From contig ML986580.1 of the NCBI GenBank assembly GCA_010094045.1, forward strand, positions 326,059-390,058: a stretch of DNA of 64,000 nt, given 5' to 3'. The notes below the pieces were generated by a model. That model was not told the origin of the DNA. It did no database searches and worked only from the letters and a program-made list of their open reading frames with translations. This DNA comes from Lojkania enalia. Its lineage: Eukaryota; Ascomycota; Dothideomycetes; Pleosporales. Shown here one piece after another: positions 1 to 11,755 of the stretch (its first letter is position 1; the number at the start of each line of letters is the position of its first letter). The translations under genes were made by a program, and so were the position numbers.

Positions 1-491
1 CGGGGCCGCAGTCCATCGCCTTACATCTTTCACTAGCCGCGTATTCATACTTCTCTACCCTCGCACATACACTTGCACATAAAACACCCAGCTCCTTCTT
101 ATCATAGTTTTATTCCCCATTTCATTGGTATCATGTACATAACCCATCCCATCCGACCGTGGGTGAACCAAGCCGATTGAAGTAAAAAAGTTCCCTACCA
201 AGCGCCTGGAATGCAGTTCTGAAAATGGATGCCGTGATAGAAGGTGTGGTCGGTCGTTATACATACAAGCTCTAGCTCGATCCACCCACTCATACCACAT
301 TCGAGAAACAGTGTAAGAGGCACCTTCTAGCAAACATCGCGCACGATAGAGCGGCAAGTCGAGCGGCAAGTCGCACAGCCAACCCGTCACCTGATCTCAG
401 CCTCAAATACTCCAAAATTCGTGCCTTAACATGCCTCAACATGCCCCAACACAAGCCAAGCCTCGGCCATCATGCCTCGTACCAAGCCGCC
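1..491. other. Intergenic, no gene recognised
   Basis: Downstream (3') flank of the NC2-alpha gene. Short open frames here have no recognisable domain and no supporting splice signals, so I treat them as chance. I see no RNA gene or repeat. Confidence 0.5.
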
Positions 492-1216
492 CTAGAAATC
501 CTCATCATCACTTTTCTTCTTCCTCCTGCCCACCCCTTTCCTCTTCCTCCCCTCGCCATCTTCCTCCTTCTGCGCGGCGGGCGCATCCGCTATTTTACCC
601 ACAATCTCAGACAAGAAGTCGAACTGCTCGTCCTTGGTGACGGCCTGCTTGAGGTGGGTCGTTGCGACGCGCTTCGAGTTGCGGGCCTTTGCTTCGGCGG
701 CTGCTTTGGTGACGAGGGAGATCATGAAGAGTTCGAGGGCCTTTGCTATTCAAACAATCAGTATACATCCGCATAAACAATCTATAACCTATAACCCGCG
801 CACACATAGAAACCCCCCAGAATAAAAATAAAGGATAAGGGAGGGCAACAGGAATGGAAGAACATACAAACCACCACCGGCGTAACCTGCGCTACTTTTC
901 CCACGTCATCGTCCGCCTGCATAATCCTCTTAATCCTAGCCACGGGGAACTTGGTACTGATACTAATCCCTTCTACCCCTTCCACCCCTCCCTTCATCAC
1001 CCCGTCCCCCTCAATATCATCAGCGGAACCCCCCTTTTTCGCCCTCGGCATTCCTGCACGACGATCAAACGACGGACTCGAGGACGCGGTGGGCGAGGCG
1101 TGCGAAATGGAGCCGCGGTACGCCTGATGCTGCGGGTGGATGGGCTCGGTGTCTGCGGCGTGGTAGGTAGAGAGGTCGGGGGACTGCGGCGCCCACGAGG
1201 CATCGGGGCTGTCCAT
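492..1216 (-). CDS. NC2-alpha (DRAP1/Bur6-type) histone-fold transcription regulator
   Basis: The product is predicted to be the alpha subunit of negative cofactor 2, which pairs with NC2-beta (Dr1) on TBP-bound promoters in the nucleus. Two exons, complement(492..745, 868..1216), give 200 aa; the 122-bp intron has GTATGT and AATAG borders. The histone-fold core begins with [14 protein letters not shown], continues through [16 protein letters not shown] across the splice, and ends near [11 protein letters not shown] low-complexity N-terminus and a basic then acidic tail ([12 protein letters not shown]) flank it. Family: CBF/NF-Y-type histone fold. The [13 protein letters not shown] segment points to NC2-alpha rather than NF-YC or a Dpb3/CHRAC subunit, though that choice is inference. 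The start at 1216 is the first ATG that gives a normal N-terminus. Confidence 0.88.
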
Positions 1217-2089
1217 TGGCGGGACCGGGACGAGGCAAGCGAGGTGACCGTTTGGGGTATGGCGCTGTGCCGGGTGATTGGCTGGTAAGCGATAGGTGTT
1301 GCGGGGCTTGGCGATGGAGCGTATGTTTGGGTCGAGGGATGTGGCGTGCGTAGTACGGCGCGTTGGTGCGGGCTTATCGATAGCGAGGCGGTGAGCCGAG
1401 GTCCGTGGGCGAAAAAGCGGCAGAAAGATTGGGCGCTGGAGGGGCAGCGACGCGCCAATTTATCAGAAGACCCGAAACGAAGCTGCTCAGGGGCCGCAAC
1501 TCCCCCGCCCCCCAAAAGCCCGGCGCGCCAAGCTACACCCGCCAGCTTGCCAGTCAGCCAGTCAGCCGGTCCGTGAAAGACGGCTTGCGTCTATCAGCCT
1601 TCGACGACTCGACCTGGTCTGCTGCGCGCCGCCGTCCTTTCACTACGGTGGCCCCGCCGCGGCCCGTCGCAGGGTGTCGCAGCGTTGAGTGATGATAAGA
1701 GCAAGCCGGAGCGCGTCCGCGTCGTCGCTGCACTGCCTATCCGTGTCCGTGTCCGGCCGTCTGTTGACTCTGTGTGGCAGGCTCAGATTGACGAAGCCCG
1801 CTGCCTTGCGCGGCTGTGGTTCCATCACGATTTGAGATCAGCGCGCCAGGCTAGAGATGGGACGACACAGGGCAGGGCAGGGCAGGGCAGGCAGCCGCCG
1901 TGAGGGTTCAATTACTTGATCTAATCTGACAACGCTGCGATAGCATAGCGTAGCCTAGCCTATCCTCGAGTCTTTCGAGCTACTTCACCAAATCGGATCC
2001 AGGTCCTCCGTTGTTTTCTCTATCCGTCCCTAATTTAGTGCCAAGCGGGCAGCTTCTAGTACAAAGTGTATAGTACAACCCTGCGCGTC
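1217..2089. other. Intergenic, upstream of NC2-alpha and downstream of tafazzin
   Basis: GC-rich flank with short simple repeats: a (GGGCA)n run near 1868-1892 and CTAGC-type repeats near 1948-1965. Overlapping open frames on both strands look like composition effects. The NC2-alpha promoter must lie here. Confidence 0.5.
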
Positions 2090-3376
2090 TTATATGTCCT
2101 TTACGATGCTATCATCGTCTTTCTTTCCCTGCCCGGAGCCCCCTTCTATTACGTACGTCTCTGGGAGTCCTGACTTGGGGTCCTCATCTGGCAAACCGCG
2201 CGTCCGTCTGACAGCCAGCACAGCTGCTCTTACCCTCATCGTGCACTCTTTCCTAATACTACTTGCTTCCTCCGAATCCTTGAGCGCATCGTTTAAGACG
2301 CCGACTTCCAGCTTTTGGCCATTCATTTCCGCCCCTGCGCGCATACGCTTCCACCGCTTGCGCAAATCCCCAAATGCTCGCTCACCGTCTAGCTTCTGCC
2401 CAAACGTTATGCTTATGTCCTTGCCGGGTCGCGGGAGGAATCGCGGAAAGGCGCGTGTTTCATGCATGATCTGATCCGGCCCTTCGATCCACATGGGAAC
2501 GATGTCGGGACATGGCTCGCTTTCCAGAATCAACCGTGAAATGCCCCATTTGAAGTAGCGCATCGTCTTGTCCTCCTTTTGATGTATCATGCCCTCTGGA
2601 AATATGTGAATCCAGCTGTGGCGGCGGCTGATGTAGGCTGATGGTGCAGGGAACGTGTCGGTACCATTCGTTGAATATGTCAGATGCCCGTGGGTGAATG
2701 GATCTGAGAGGTCGGGGCTTCTTAGAGACTTGTTAGGCTTGTGTGGAGGCTCATTGGGCTGCGGGAAGGGCCCGCGGGAGAGCAGACGGATGGCTTGGGT
2801 GACAGTGGGCTGGAACAGGCCGCCAAATTCTGAGTATTTGGCCCGGTGGGTAGGAAGAACCTGTCCTAATGTGAAGAATATTGAGAGCGCTCTGCTCATT
2901 GTTAGCATGCAACGAGCGCAGTGCATGGACAGCAGTACTTGTTCTGGAAACATAAGTCGTAGCTCCCTAGACCCCAGCGCATGTTATCCACGTTTATAAT
3001 ATATCGCATGGGGAGCACTCCCCAGATTAATGGGTCATCTAAGCTGAATGGTGCAGCGTGTCAGTCAATGCCACGTCCAAGCAGAACCATGTAGGATAAA
3101 CGTACGTACACGGAGACATGATTCGAGACTGAGGAGAGTCAATCGATATACTGTAAACATGACTGCGCCGTTCATACCTGTAATTAGCCCTCTTTCCCGC
3201 TCCTTAACATCTCTACGCTCATCCAGCAGCTTCAAGAAGCCCTCCAAGCCATGAACCTCGGTCCTGCTCAGACCAAAAAGAAAACCGCGGCACAGTGCGC
3301 CCACGGCGCCCACAGTGACCGCCGATGCTGCACGCCACGGAGCGCTGGGAGCTTCCGGCTGCTCATCCGGCCGCAT
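2090..3376 (-). CDS. TAZ1: Tafazzin-type cardiolipin transacylase
   Basis: Mitochondrial acyltransferase that remodels cardiolipin by acyl exchange with other phospholipids. Four exons, complement(2090..2891, 2939..3043, 3110..3128, 3178..3376), give 374 aa, close to the yeast protein. The PlsC-type motif HX4D (H70 to D75, context SNHVSVLDDPLIWG) is split: the histidine lies on a 19-bp micro-exon flanked by 49- and 66-bp introns. Exon 3 reads LPMRYIINVDNMRWGLGSYD, and exon 4 holds FTLGQVLPTHR, GGLFQPT and the second acyltransferase block IFPEGMIHQ. A hydrophobic stretch in exon 1 (AVTVGAVGALCRGFLFG) fits membrane association. The reading frame closes exactly over all three splices. It is transcribed divergently from the NOSIP-like gene. 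The C-terminal extension after about residue 320 is less conserved. Confidence 0.93.
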
Positions 3377-3607
3377 TGGAAGTTGGGAATTGAAAAGAAG
3401 GACTGAGGAACGAGAGTCGGACGCGCTGAACCGCTAAAAAACGTCATTTGCAGGAGGCGAGCTAGGGTTTCCGTGTTGCGCTAGCCTAGCCTAGCCACGT
3501 GTGGCGGTGGAGCGATTCCCGAGACTCCGATCAATCGCAACACATCCTTAGCAGCGACAACTAAATCAATCCCATTGCTCCGACGGCGCGGGATTGCAAC
3601 GTTCAGA
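3377..3607. promoter_or_regulatory. Divergent promoter region, tafazzin / NOSIP-like
   Basis: Only 231 bp separate the two start codons. The segment holds three CTAGC repeats (about 3479-3495) followed directly by a CACGTG palindrome at 3496-3501, the core site of bHLH factors. No TATA box stands out. A shared bidirectional promoter is inferred from the layout. Confidence 0.5.
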
Positions 3608-4748
3608 ATGTCGCATAGTAAACGAAATACCTCTCTCGCATGTACATCTACCTACTCTTCTTCCTCGCTGCAATTACGAATATGCTAATGCAAGGCCAGT
3701 CTTCACGTCGTATGAGCGCAACTCGCTCAAGTCATCCTGGGGCTCACAATCCGCGCGTCTAACCCACGACTCCTTCCTCCCCTTCGGCTCATGCCACTTA
3801 TGTCTGCTGCCCGCCATAAATCCCGTGCTGTGTCCTGCGGGTGACCTCTTCTGCCGCGAATGCGCTATGACGAATCTCCTCTCACAGCGCAAGGAGATCA
3901 AGCGCCTGGAGAAGCTCGCCGAGCTCCAGAGACAGGAAGAGGAGGAGCGGAAAGTGAGGGATGATGAAGAGGTGCGGTTGCGCGCTGTGGAAGATTTCGA
4001 GGCAGTGCAGATGGGGCTTGAAGTCAGGGTCGGGGCCGGCAGCAAGGTTGTGGGCAGGGAGCGGGGGAAGGTGGTTGTTGAGCAGGAGGAAGGGAAGAGG
4101 GGGATGAAGAGGAAGTTTGAGATTGATGAGGAGGAGTTGAAGAGGATTGCGGGTGAGGAACGGAGTCGGGCGAAGTTGGCATTAGATGAGGAAAAGAGGT
4201 CAGCGAAACCACATCTCCCGAGCTTTTGGGTGCCGGCCGAGACGCCAGATGATCATCATAGGGGGATTGAGAAGATTAAACAGAGTCCAACATGTCCGGC
4301 GAGTGATCCGGAAAAGCCGCACTCGTTGTCGTTGAAAACTTTGACGACGATTAATTTTAATGAGGAGAAGGGGACGGGGACGGGGACGGGGAAGCCGGTG
4401 AGGACCTGTCCGAGTTGTCGGAAGGCTCTCAGTAATGCTACGAAGGCTATGGCGGCTATACCATGCGGGCATGTCCTATGCAAACCTTGTGTAGAAAAGT
4501 TCCTGACGCCAGAACATCGGCATCAAAGGGACGCGCACGACGAGGGTCCTGAGCCAGATACCATTCACTGCTATGTCTGCGACGCCGATCTCACCACAGT
4601 ACCAAGAAAGGACGAGGGCAAGAAGCACAAGAAAGACAAGGAAAAGGGTCCAAAACCAGGTCTCGTCGAGATTCGAAGTGAGGGCACAGGCTTTGCGGGC
4701 GGTGGCAAGAACATGGTGAAGAGGGAGGGCGTGGCATTCCAAGTTTAA
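3608..4748 (+). CDS. NOSIP-like RING/U-box protein (putative E3 ligase, spliceosome-associated)
   Basis: Homologue of nitric oxide synthase-interacting protein, a family of nuclear U-box/RING proteins tied to ubiquitin ligation and the spliceosome. Exons 3608..3641 and 3700..4748 give 360 aa. The 34-bp first exon (MSHSKRNTSLA) joins in frame to FFTSYERNSL, the family's signature N-terminus, over a 58-bp intron. The N-terminal half-ring has CHLCLLPAINPVLCPAGDLFC; a charged coiled coil rich in E/K/R follows; the C-terminal ring has CPSCRKAL, CGHVLCKPC and CYVCDADL. A GACGGG hexamer repeat (about 4372-4393) encodes a Gly-Thr run in the linker. The frame open upstream of 3700 is intron read-through, so the start is 3608. 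Confidence 0.9.
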
Positions 4749-5103
4749 GGCCCGACAATGGGATTTGCTATAAGAAGTGTGAATGCTAATTAGCCCTAGT
4801 ACATTAATGATACCCAATAGAACAATTACATACTGCGAGTACGCTTTGAATTATGTGCATCGTGACTAATTGATCGATACCATCACCATCGAATATTCAC
4901 TACATGCACAATCCTCGACCTCTCCCTACCTTCATGAAGCAGCATCACACCCATTCCCCACACCCCGCCCGGTGGGTGTGCGAAGGCAGTGATCCAGAAG
5001 CCGGAGCGCAGCTATAGAAACATCATCTACCTCCCACCCCTTCACTTCTTTCACACAACGATGTCCGTGCTTTTGCACTGGAAGCCACCTACGTAACATC
5101 TTA

Positions 5104-6395
5104 TATGTCAAGCAGTAAAATGAGTTTCGGACACTATCATGAGTCCAGGATTAAAAACTTAATAACTATGAGCTCATATAACGGCACTAAAAATGGTTAC
5201 AGGTCATTAACATGAGTCTAGCACGAAAAAGGCATCAAAGATATGATCAAGTGTCCAGCATTAAAGACTTAGTTTTCACGAGGCTATGTGTTCGGCTCTA
5301 AAATTATCAGTCACTTGATTTGATGTGCAGATTAGTGACGCGAAAAGCAGAAACCGAGGGCGTTCTTCTTACATTGTCTGAACGACTAAAATCGGTGGCC
5401 AATTTCTTCATTTCTTCGCACGGCAGTATTCGTATTTGGGCTTTTGTACTAAAAGAGTGGGGCGAGATACACAATGCTCGGAGAACTACAAAGGATTATC
5501 ATCAATATCATATGTCCGGGACTAGAAATTTAGTATTAATGAGTCAATGTGGTACTAATACATGAGACCCCTGCACGAGGTTGCGAGGAGCCAGAGGACG
5601 AAGGTCACATAAGCTACTAGGAAAGGAGAGGGTGCAAAACCATGGCCTGAAGGCTAAAACTCGCTTGTCTGCCTCTTCCCTTCTCCACGACAGTATTTGT
5701 GCTTTGGTGCTAAAATTGAGCATAAAGCAATTCGATGTTCTGAGTGGCTCACTGCAAATAGATCATCCTCCAACGAATGTGTCCCGTATTAAAAACATGA
5801 ATACCATAAGTGCATGTGTCCTGCACTATAAACAACAGGGAATTTGATCATGTGAAGAATATTGGCAACGGGTAGAAGATCGCACATACTATAAGAGTTC
5901 TAATGGCTCTCATTACATGTCCTGAGCACTTGAAAAGTTGCTTTCGGAGACCGATATGGGCCCCACTAAAAACTAGAACTGTTAGAATCCACATAGGGAG
6001 TATTAGCAGGGTGAACTAAAGGGCTCGTATGTGCTAGGACAACCACAACAATTACGGAATGTTTAGAGCACTAAAACCTGCGATAGTAATTGGCGATGCG
6101 AAGGGCTAAAACTAGGGAGTTAGTCGGGGCATGTGCTGGGGAATAAAAGGCTAAGAAGCGAAAGCGGAAGTGTAAAAAGGAACAGAACATTAAGCTACGG
6201 CGTTCTCAGAAATGGACATCGACCACAACGAAAGGCATGAAAATCTTCCACGATTAAATCTGTCACTAATCAAAAACTACATCCTGAGCATTAAAATTTT
6301 GATGAAAACCCTACTATGGTTTTGTCTAAAATTCCTACCGAGAATGAAGAATGTAGTAGAGATCTTGTAGGATTAAAATCACTCACTGACAAAGA
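5104..6395 (+). repeat. Array of degenerate GTCC-n-G-CACTAAAA-type motifs
   Basis: At least 20 variants of one core, roughly GTCCNGCACTAAAA(A)CT, recur every 35-110 bp on this strand. Examples are GTCCAGGATTAAAAACTTA near 5143, GGCACTAAAAATGG near 5181, GTCCAGCATTAAAGACTTA near 5253, GTCCGGGACTAGAAATTTA near 5515, GTGCTAAAATTG near 5705, GTCCCGTATTAAAAACATGA near 5780 and GAGCACTAAAACC near 6066. Two stretches about 110 bp apart (5143 and 5253) align over most of their length, which suggests a decayed tandem repeat. Reverse-complement relatives occur near 22.3-25.7 kb. Confidence 0.5.
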
Positions 6396-9300
6396 CTACG
6401 AAAAAAATTGTTGTGAGTACTACAATCTCAATGCATTTGATAAGATGTGAGGAAAAAGAGTCAACGCTTAAGGTCCATGGGGTAAAACAGACCATGAGAG
6501 TAGTGCATCTGCCCGGCAACACGACGTTCCAAATAGCAAAGAGCATAGATTTCTCCCAGATGTGCCAATCAAAGGGAGTGAAACTCAGAAATACATGTCT
6601 AAAAGGGGTTTCTCTACCGATTCATGGTGCACTCCCAAAGAGTGCGGAATAACTCCGAATGATGCCAAAAGTCTCTAAGGTTATCCCAATAATGAGATTA
6701 GTGTACCTGCTCCACCGCATAATCATTCGAAATACGAAACGCGAAGAGTACTTTAAGTACTAGTAAAATGAAATAAAACTCAAACCGCTCTGTCTCGAAG
6801 CTCAGTCCTACAACGATACGGCGTGTTCCAAACCTGCCAAAAAAAAAAAAAAAAAGTGGCAAGACAATGGAAAGGTCCTCATTCTAAGAAGGATATACGA
6901 TTTAAGAAATGAGAAGTGCTACAGATTCTCAAGAAAATCTGGCATATAAACCTCGCTACCTTCCTATTTTTCTTGCCCAGCGTGGAAGACTGTCGTACTG
7001 TTGAGATTGAGAGCACTAAACGCAAAAGAAGCATGAAGTTGTGGGCTGGGGAGTTAGATTCTCTCTCTAATTCCTTTTTTAGAACATGATATTTATATCG
7101 GAGCTGATACTATAAAAGTTATTAGTGAACACCTATGCACGGAGCGTTGAATGACATGCCTCCTAATTGTAAGCATAAGATAAATTCGACTAGGATAGAT
7201 GTTTTCCTTCAAAAAGCCATAAGTTCCCCATCGAATGGAGACATATTCCAGGTCGTTCTCGGATTTAAAATCATGTTCGACACTTGGGAGTAAACTCGAA
7301 CTTTTGAAAAAGTATGTTGTAGCACTGAAGATCTATAAGAAGGACTAAATGTATTGATCAAGGAAACGATTTAATAAATATACGAGGGGAAGAGGGAAGG
7401 CTAAGGCCTTGATGAATCTGCTCTAAAACAACTACTATAGCGTGAATTTATGGTAGGACCCGTAATAAAAATGAACTATAGAGCTAACACAGAGTGAAAA
7501 TTAAAAACATCCAAGACAAGGTGTTATGTTGGCAAAGATTCAGAATGTCTCCGAGATCGTATGCCTAAAAGCCATGGGGGTTGGTTTATAATGGTGCGGA
7601 GTTTAGACATTAGCCTTTCAGTCTCGAGATTAAAATTCTCATACTAACCAGAATTTAAAGAAAAACATTCATTTTCTTCCCGACTTCTACAAGCAGAAGA
7701 GGATAACAGGACTATCAATGCTTGAAAAGAAGACAATTTGAAAATATCGGAAATGGCCAAGGCCCGAATACTATCGAAAAAGTGATATGGAAATACCATA
7801 TGAATCTTTCTTTCTGACGAATAAATGTATTCATGCCCACTCATGGCCTATAGGAAGACACAAAACCCAATTCATAGGAAACGATGAGGATATCTGTCAG
7901 AGTAGGCTAAACTTGAAAGGTTTCAACTATTCTCATAGTTTTTAATGTAAGAACTACACTTTTTCGCACTCATTCGCATACGAAAGTGGGATCTCAAGGT
8001 ATTTCATGGGAATTGTTTGGAGCGAAGGATGTTTGGAATGGTTATATAAGAAACTCTTGGGTCAAAATGTCGTCTTCGAAGGTTGCTATGGTGTAGTAGT
8101 GAGCTGAATTTCTAGAAGCTTACTCTGCTTATCGCCTTGGAAATTGCTTTTAAGCAGAAGTAGAGTAATATCGTGGCAGAAGATAAACTTGTTGGAGTAT
8201 CTATCCCTCTATCAAGGAATTACGAAGCAAAAAAGAAGATACTCATCCCCTATGCTTACACAACTCGTATTAAAAGTAGACTTCATCAAAGCGCACATGT
8301 TCCACGACCTCAGTATGAGAAATTTGATAATTTTCCATGCATTGGCGTCCATACTTACAGAAAGCTGGGAAAATGTTGCTTAAGTGATCAGACGTTGAGT
8401 AGCGACCTTAGAAACGATATCCAAGCGGCAATTATGGATGATTCATACGTTGGATTGCCCATGTCCCGGTGAAGCGGTTATACTCTGGCAGTTAATGCGG
8501 GTACGATGAAGCCGTCATGATTGCTTCCTAGTTTAGACTTGGAGTCTCCAGAGCTAACGAAGAATGATGACAAATGCTTTAAATGTGAATTTTGAAGTAC
8601 CTAATTTGTAACGTTCCGTGTAATAGGAGACCAATAGAGAACTAATCTCGATATGATAGAACACAGATTAGACGGTATATAGCTCATTGGCCCTGAGTAT
8701 ATGGTAACCAATGCAGCTCTACTCCTTCTCCGCCTAGATACCCTTCACTTTTGTTTTTAAAAAAAATAAAAAAATAAAAAAAACCTGCTCAAACAGGGCA
8801 CTTTGTGGTGTATGTTGAACTGATTGGCTATAAATTATTAGAAGAGTGAATAATGACCTATAGAGGGCGTCAGGAACTGAATATATTTGAGGGATTTGAG
8901 GTTGGGCATCATGGCCAAACCGTGATGATAAGGGCTACGAGCACTTCCTCAGAGATCCTCCGTACTATCTCTATATATATGTTCTTGAGACTAGTTGCTA
9001 AGATTGCGGATGCAGCTGTCTGCTCAACAAGTGAGCTAACGATTGGTAAAATTTCCATATAGTAACACTCGTTGCGTGACTACAGGACCACGAATATTTT
9101 CTGAAACCTGGCGGTAATCAAAAAAATGGGACTCGCGTTCCTAATGGAGTAGGACTTTAATAATTGTCAACTACAACTACAAGATCAACGCGCTATAATG
9201 CTAATAAAAAGAATTTGAATCAATCAAAAATCTCGACGAAATGTATATTAAAGTCAATCTGTGTAATATCTCATAGCTTTGAGTCACGGGTTGATGATAT

Positions 9301-9479
9301 AGAGTCACCTGACATAGGGTTGAAATAGCCGAATCGCATCTCTTCTCGGAGAGAACAGAATATACGAGCATTTTAGCCCTGCTACTCTATCTATTGTTGC
9401 TACGCTGTGATCTATCATACTAGCCTATTACAATCTGCTGTGAAAAGTTAGAGTTTCATGTCTTTACAACTATTGAAAA

Positions 9480-10210
9480 TAATGGGCGGCTCGCAGTTGC
9501 TTAATGTAGCAATCAAGTTATCCGAGATATTCACCCTTTCGCACAATCTCCGTGCACATTCCACCCAGATTCTTGATAATAGGGAAGCTGTAGATGCACT
9601 CAGGAAGACCATCCTAGGTGATTAATGCGTCGTTGATGGTATCAGCGTGGTTAGGGCGCTTACCCTGGCACTCTATAGCGTTGTTCAATTCTATCACAAC
9701 ATCGATGTTATCACCTTAGTTAGAACTATTGAGCCTAATCACCACCTCCGAGGGAATGAGGGTGGTGTCCTGTTCTGCAAATTCGTCCCGGCGCTCGAGG
9801 GTGACATATTGGCCCTCGATACAGCGGGAGTCGGCGATTTAGTTGTAGGCATTTCGTCACGGCCGGTATCAATGAATATATAGTAACTTAGAGCCTTGGA
9901 GATGTCACCTACAAGAATCTGCTTCGGCTTCTGGAAGGAGTGGTTGAAGACTCCGGTACCTTGATTAAAGACACATTAAGTTTATTGTTCTTGGTAGTCT
10001 GATTCCTCGGCTGATTGAAGCAGCTGGTACCATCAAAGAGAATTCTGGTCCGCTCTTCAATGAAATCTGTACTGAAAATGGTGGCGAGTCGGATCTTGAT
10101 GGCTTGTTTAATCTAGGAATCAAAGTTATCGAGATCGAGGCTTTAGTCTGGAGCATACAGAGCGGCAGCACTCAATACGCCACCAACAAAGGCGATCGTG
10201 CTGTTTAGAA
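9480..10210 (-). pseudogene. Decayed coding relic, family not recognised
   Basis: Read on the minus strand, several fragments have protein-like composition in different frames and are broken by stops: EGQYVTLERRDEFAEQDTT and IPSEVVIRLN, then VVIELNNAIECQGKRPNHAD, then DGLPECIYSFPIIKNLGG. An upstream fragment contains FVGGVLSAAALYAPD. This is more protein-like than the surrounding AT-rich DNA and probably marks an old gene or mobile-element ORF. I could not name the family. Confidence 0.35.
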
Positions 10211-11377
10211 TCTATATCATGTGGTTCACTATTTTCTTCACGTGTTGGCAGAAGAAAGATTGTAGGGTTATATGTATGGCACGATCCTTAATAAGGACTA
10301 GTCGTTATATCACGTGATAACTAGGATAGACCGTATAAATAGCCTTGATCCTCCATAGATATGAATCAACACAGTTTTCACTCCTCATCTGTCCCGATAC
10401 TTTACAACAATATATACTTTCATATTTGTTTCATAACCAATAACTTTGATATCCTACGGAAGAAGACTGGCTAAGCTGCCAACAATCATTGAGATCATGG
10501 CCGAGGAAAGAAATTCGATTTATTATGAAAGGACAATGCCCAGCCTTTGCCAAAGAAAGTTTGCAAGAAATATTGGTGAGATGGAAGATGGTTTAAAGAT
10601 AGAATTAAATCAAATGAATAAGAAATAGTTGCTTGAGTGAGAGCCTTACCGATATTTATGAAAATTAAATGCTTTCATACTTCGACAGGCACTACTTTAT
10701 GTAAATCTGTGGACTGACCATACACACTCGATTGAATTGCACTAGTCGGAGGATACTACTTCCAATGCTCCACTGGGGACCATAGCCCTCAACCGCATGA
10801 TTTCCGGAGCGTCCGAGGCTGATGTAAGGTGACGAATATAATCCTCATCCAGATACTAAACGGAACGCTTTCAACTGCGGAAGATCTCGGCTCTGTGTGG
10901 CTCCGCACATTATAATAAGTAAATCCTTGGGCGAATGGGGGACAAAAAGGAGATAGGCTTATCAGGAACCAAATACGGTTGTGTATTTAAGGTAGGCCAA
11001 GGCCTTGGAATTAGTCACTATTGATATCTGGGAAGAAAGCATGCGCAAATACAGATAGCGGGCAACTACATGGGGGCTGGGTGGAAACAGCATAGAACCC
11101 CCAACTAGGACAGCCCACTAAGACCAAAGCAGGGATTGGAATCGCAGCCTAGGGAAATTGGAAAGCCCATCAAAAAAGTTTATTCTAAGTGCCTCCGACA
11201 TCAATATGATCGACAAGAATCTTTGAATCGCTTTTCCTGTTTGGAGGATAAACTCTTCTGTCCTAAAACAGTCTGTTAAAACAACGCGACTGGTGGATTT
11301 GAAGTACTAAAACTCTAATTAAGTTATACTCATGTCCCCATTTTATTATTTAAGTGCTTCATAAAAGTTACAGAATC

Positions 11378-11397
11378 GTGCTTTCCCAAAGCACGTG
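11378..11397. promoter_or_regulatory. Perfect inverted repeat overlapping a CACGTG box
   Basis: GTGCTTT-CCC-AAAGCAC (11378-11394) is a perfect 7-bp inverted repeat with a 3-bp spacer. It overlaps CACGTG at 11392-11397. It lies about 360 bp upstream of the isochorismatase-like start codon, so it is a candidate operator for a dimeric regulator. Function is inferred only. Confidence 0.4.
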
Positions 11398-11755
11398 ACT
11401 ATCTATAAAGTAGTGTGCAACACGCACCAGGATATCGCTAATCTTTCTTCAATGAACCCATACGGAGTCCAATTTCTCCTTCTTACGCAGTGAATTAGTA
11501 CAATATTTGCATAATTAGGTACTTCAGAAGAACCGTTTCGAGATTTCCGTCACGCATTGGTCTCAACTTCGGGGGATGTGAAAGCTTATCTCCGAGCGTT
11601 CGGACGCAAGTATTCGCGAATTTGACCAACAATTGCAGCCAAACATCAGAATATATATTGCTAGGTCTTCGAGGAAATTTCAATTTACAAGCTTCAAAAA
11701 CTTTCATCGAACCTTCATATTTACTACATTTAAGCCCTTCTCAATAATTGCGACA

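Larger units (their letters stand above)
4749..11755. other. 7-kb AT-rich gene-poor block
   Basis: No gene could be supported here. All open frames are short and lack recognisable domains. Contents are a motif array (5.1-6.4 kb), an A-run near 6838-6855, an A/T-rich stretch near 8754-8783, a decayed coding relic on the minus strand (9.48-10.21 kb) and the upstream region of the hydrolase gene. The composition suggests old repeat DNA. A dinucleotide RIP index was not computed. Confidence 0.55.

Noticed and set aside
997..1515. 172-aa minus-strand frame upstream of NC2-alpha
   Set aside because: Overlaps the NC2-alpha exon in another frame; low-complexity Arg/Ser/Pro composition from GC-rich DNA.
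5104..6395. CRISPR array
   Set aside because: The motifs are degenerate, irregularly spaced and in a fungal genome; there are no identical direct repeats.
8144..8472. Overlapping 79- and 99-aa frames in the AT-rich block
   Set aside because: Two different frames on the same bases, no recognised domain, no splice or promoter context.
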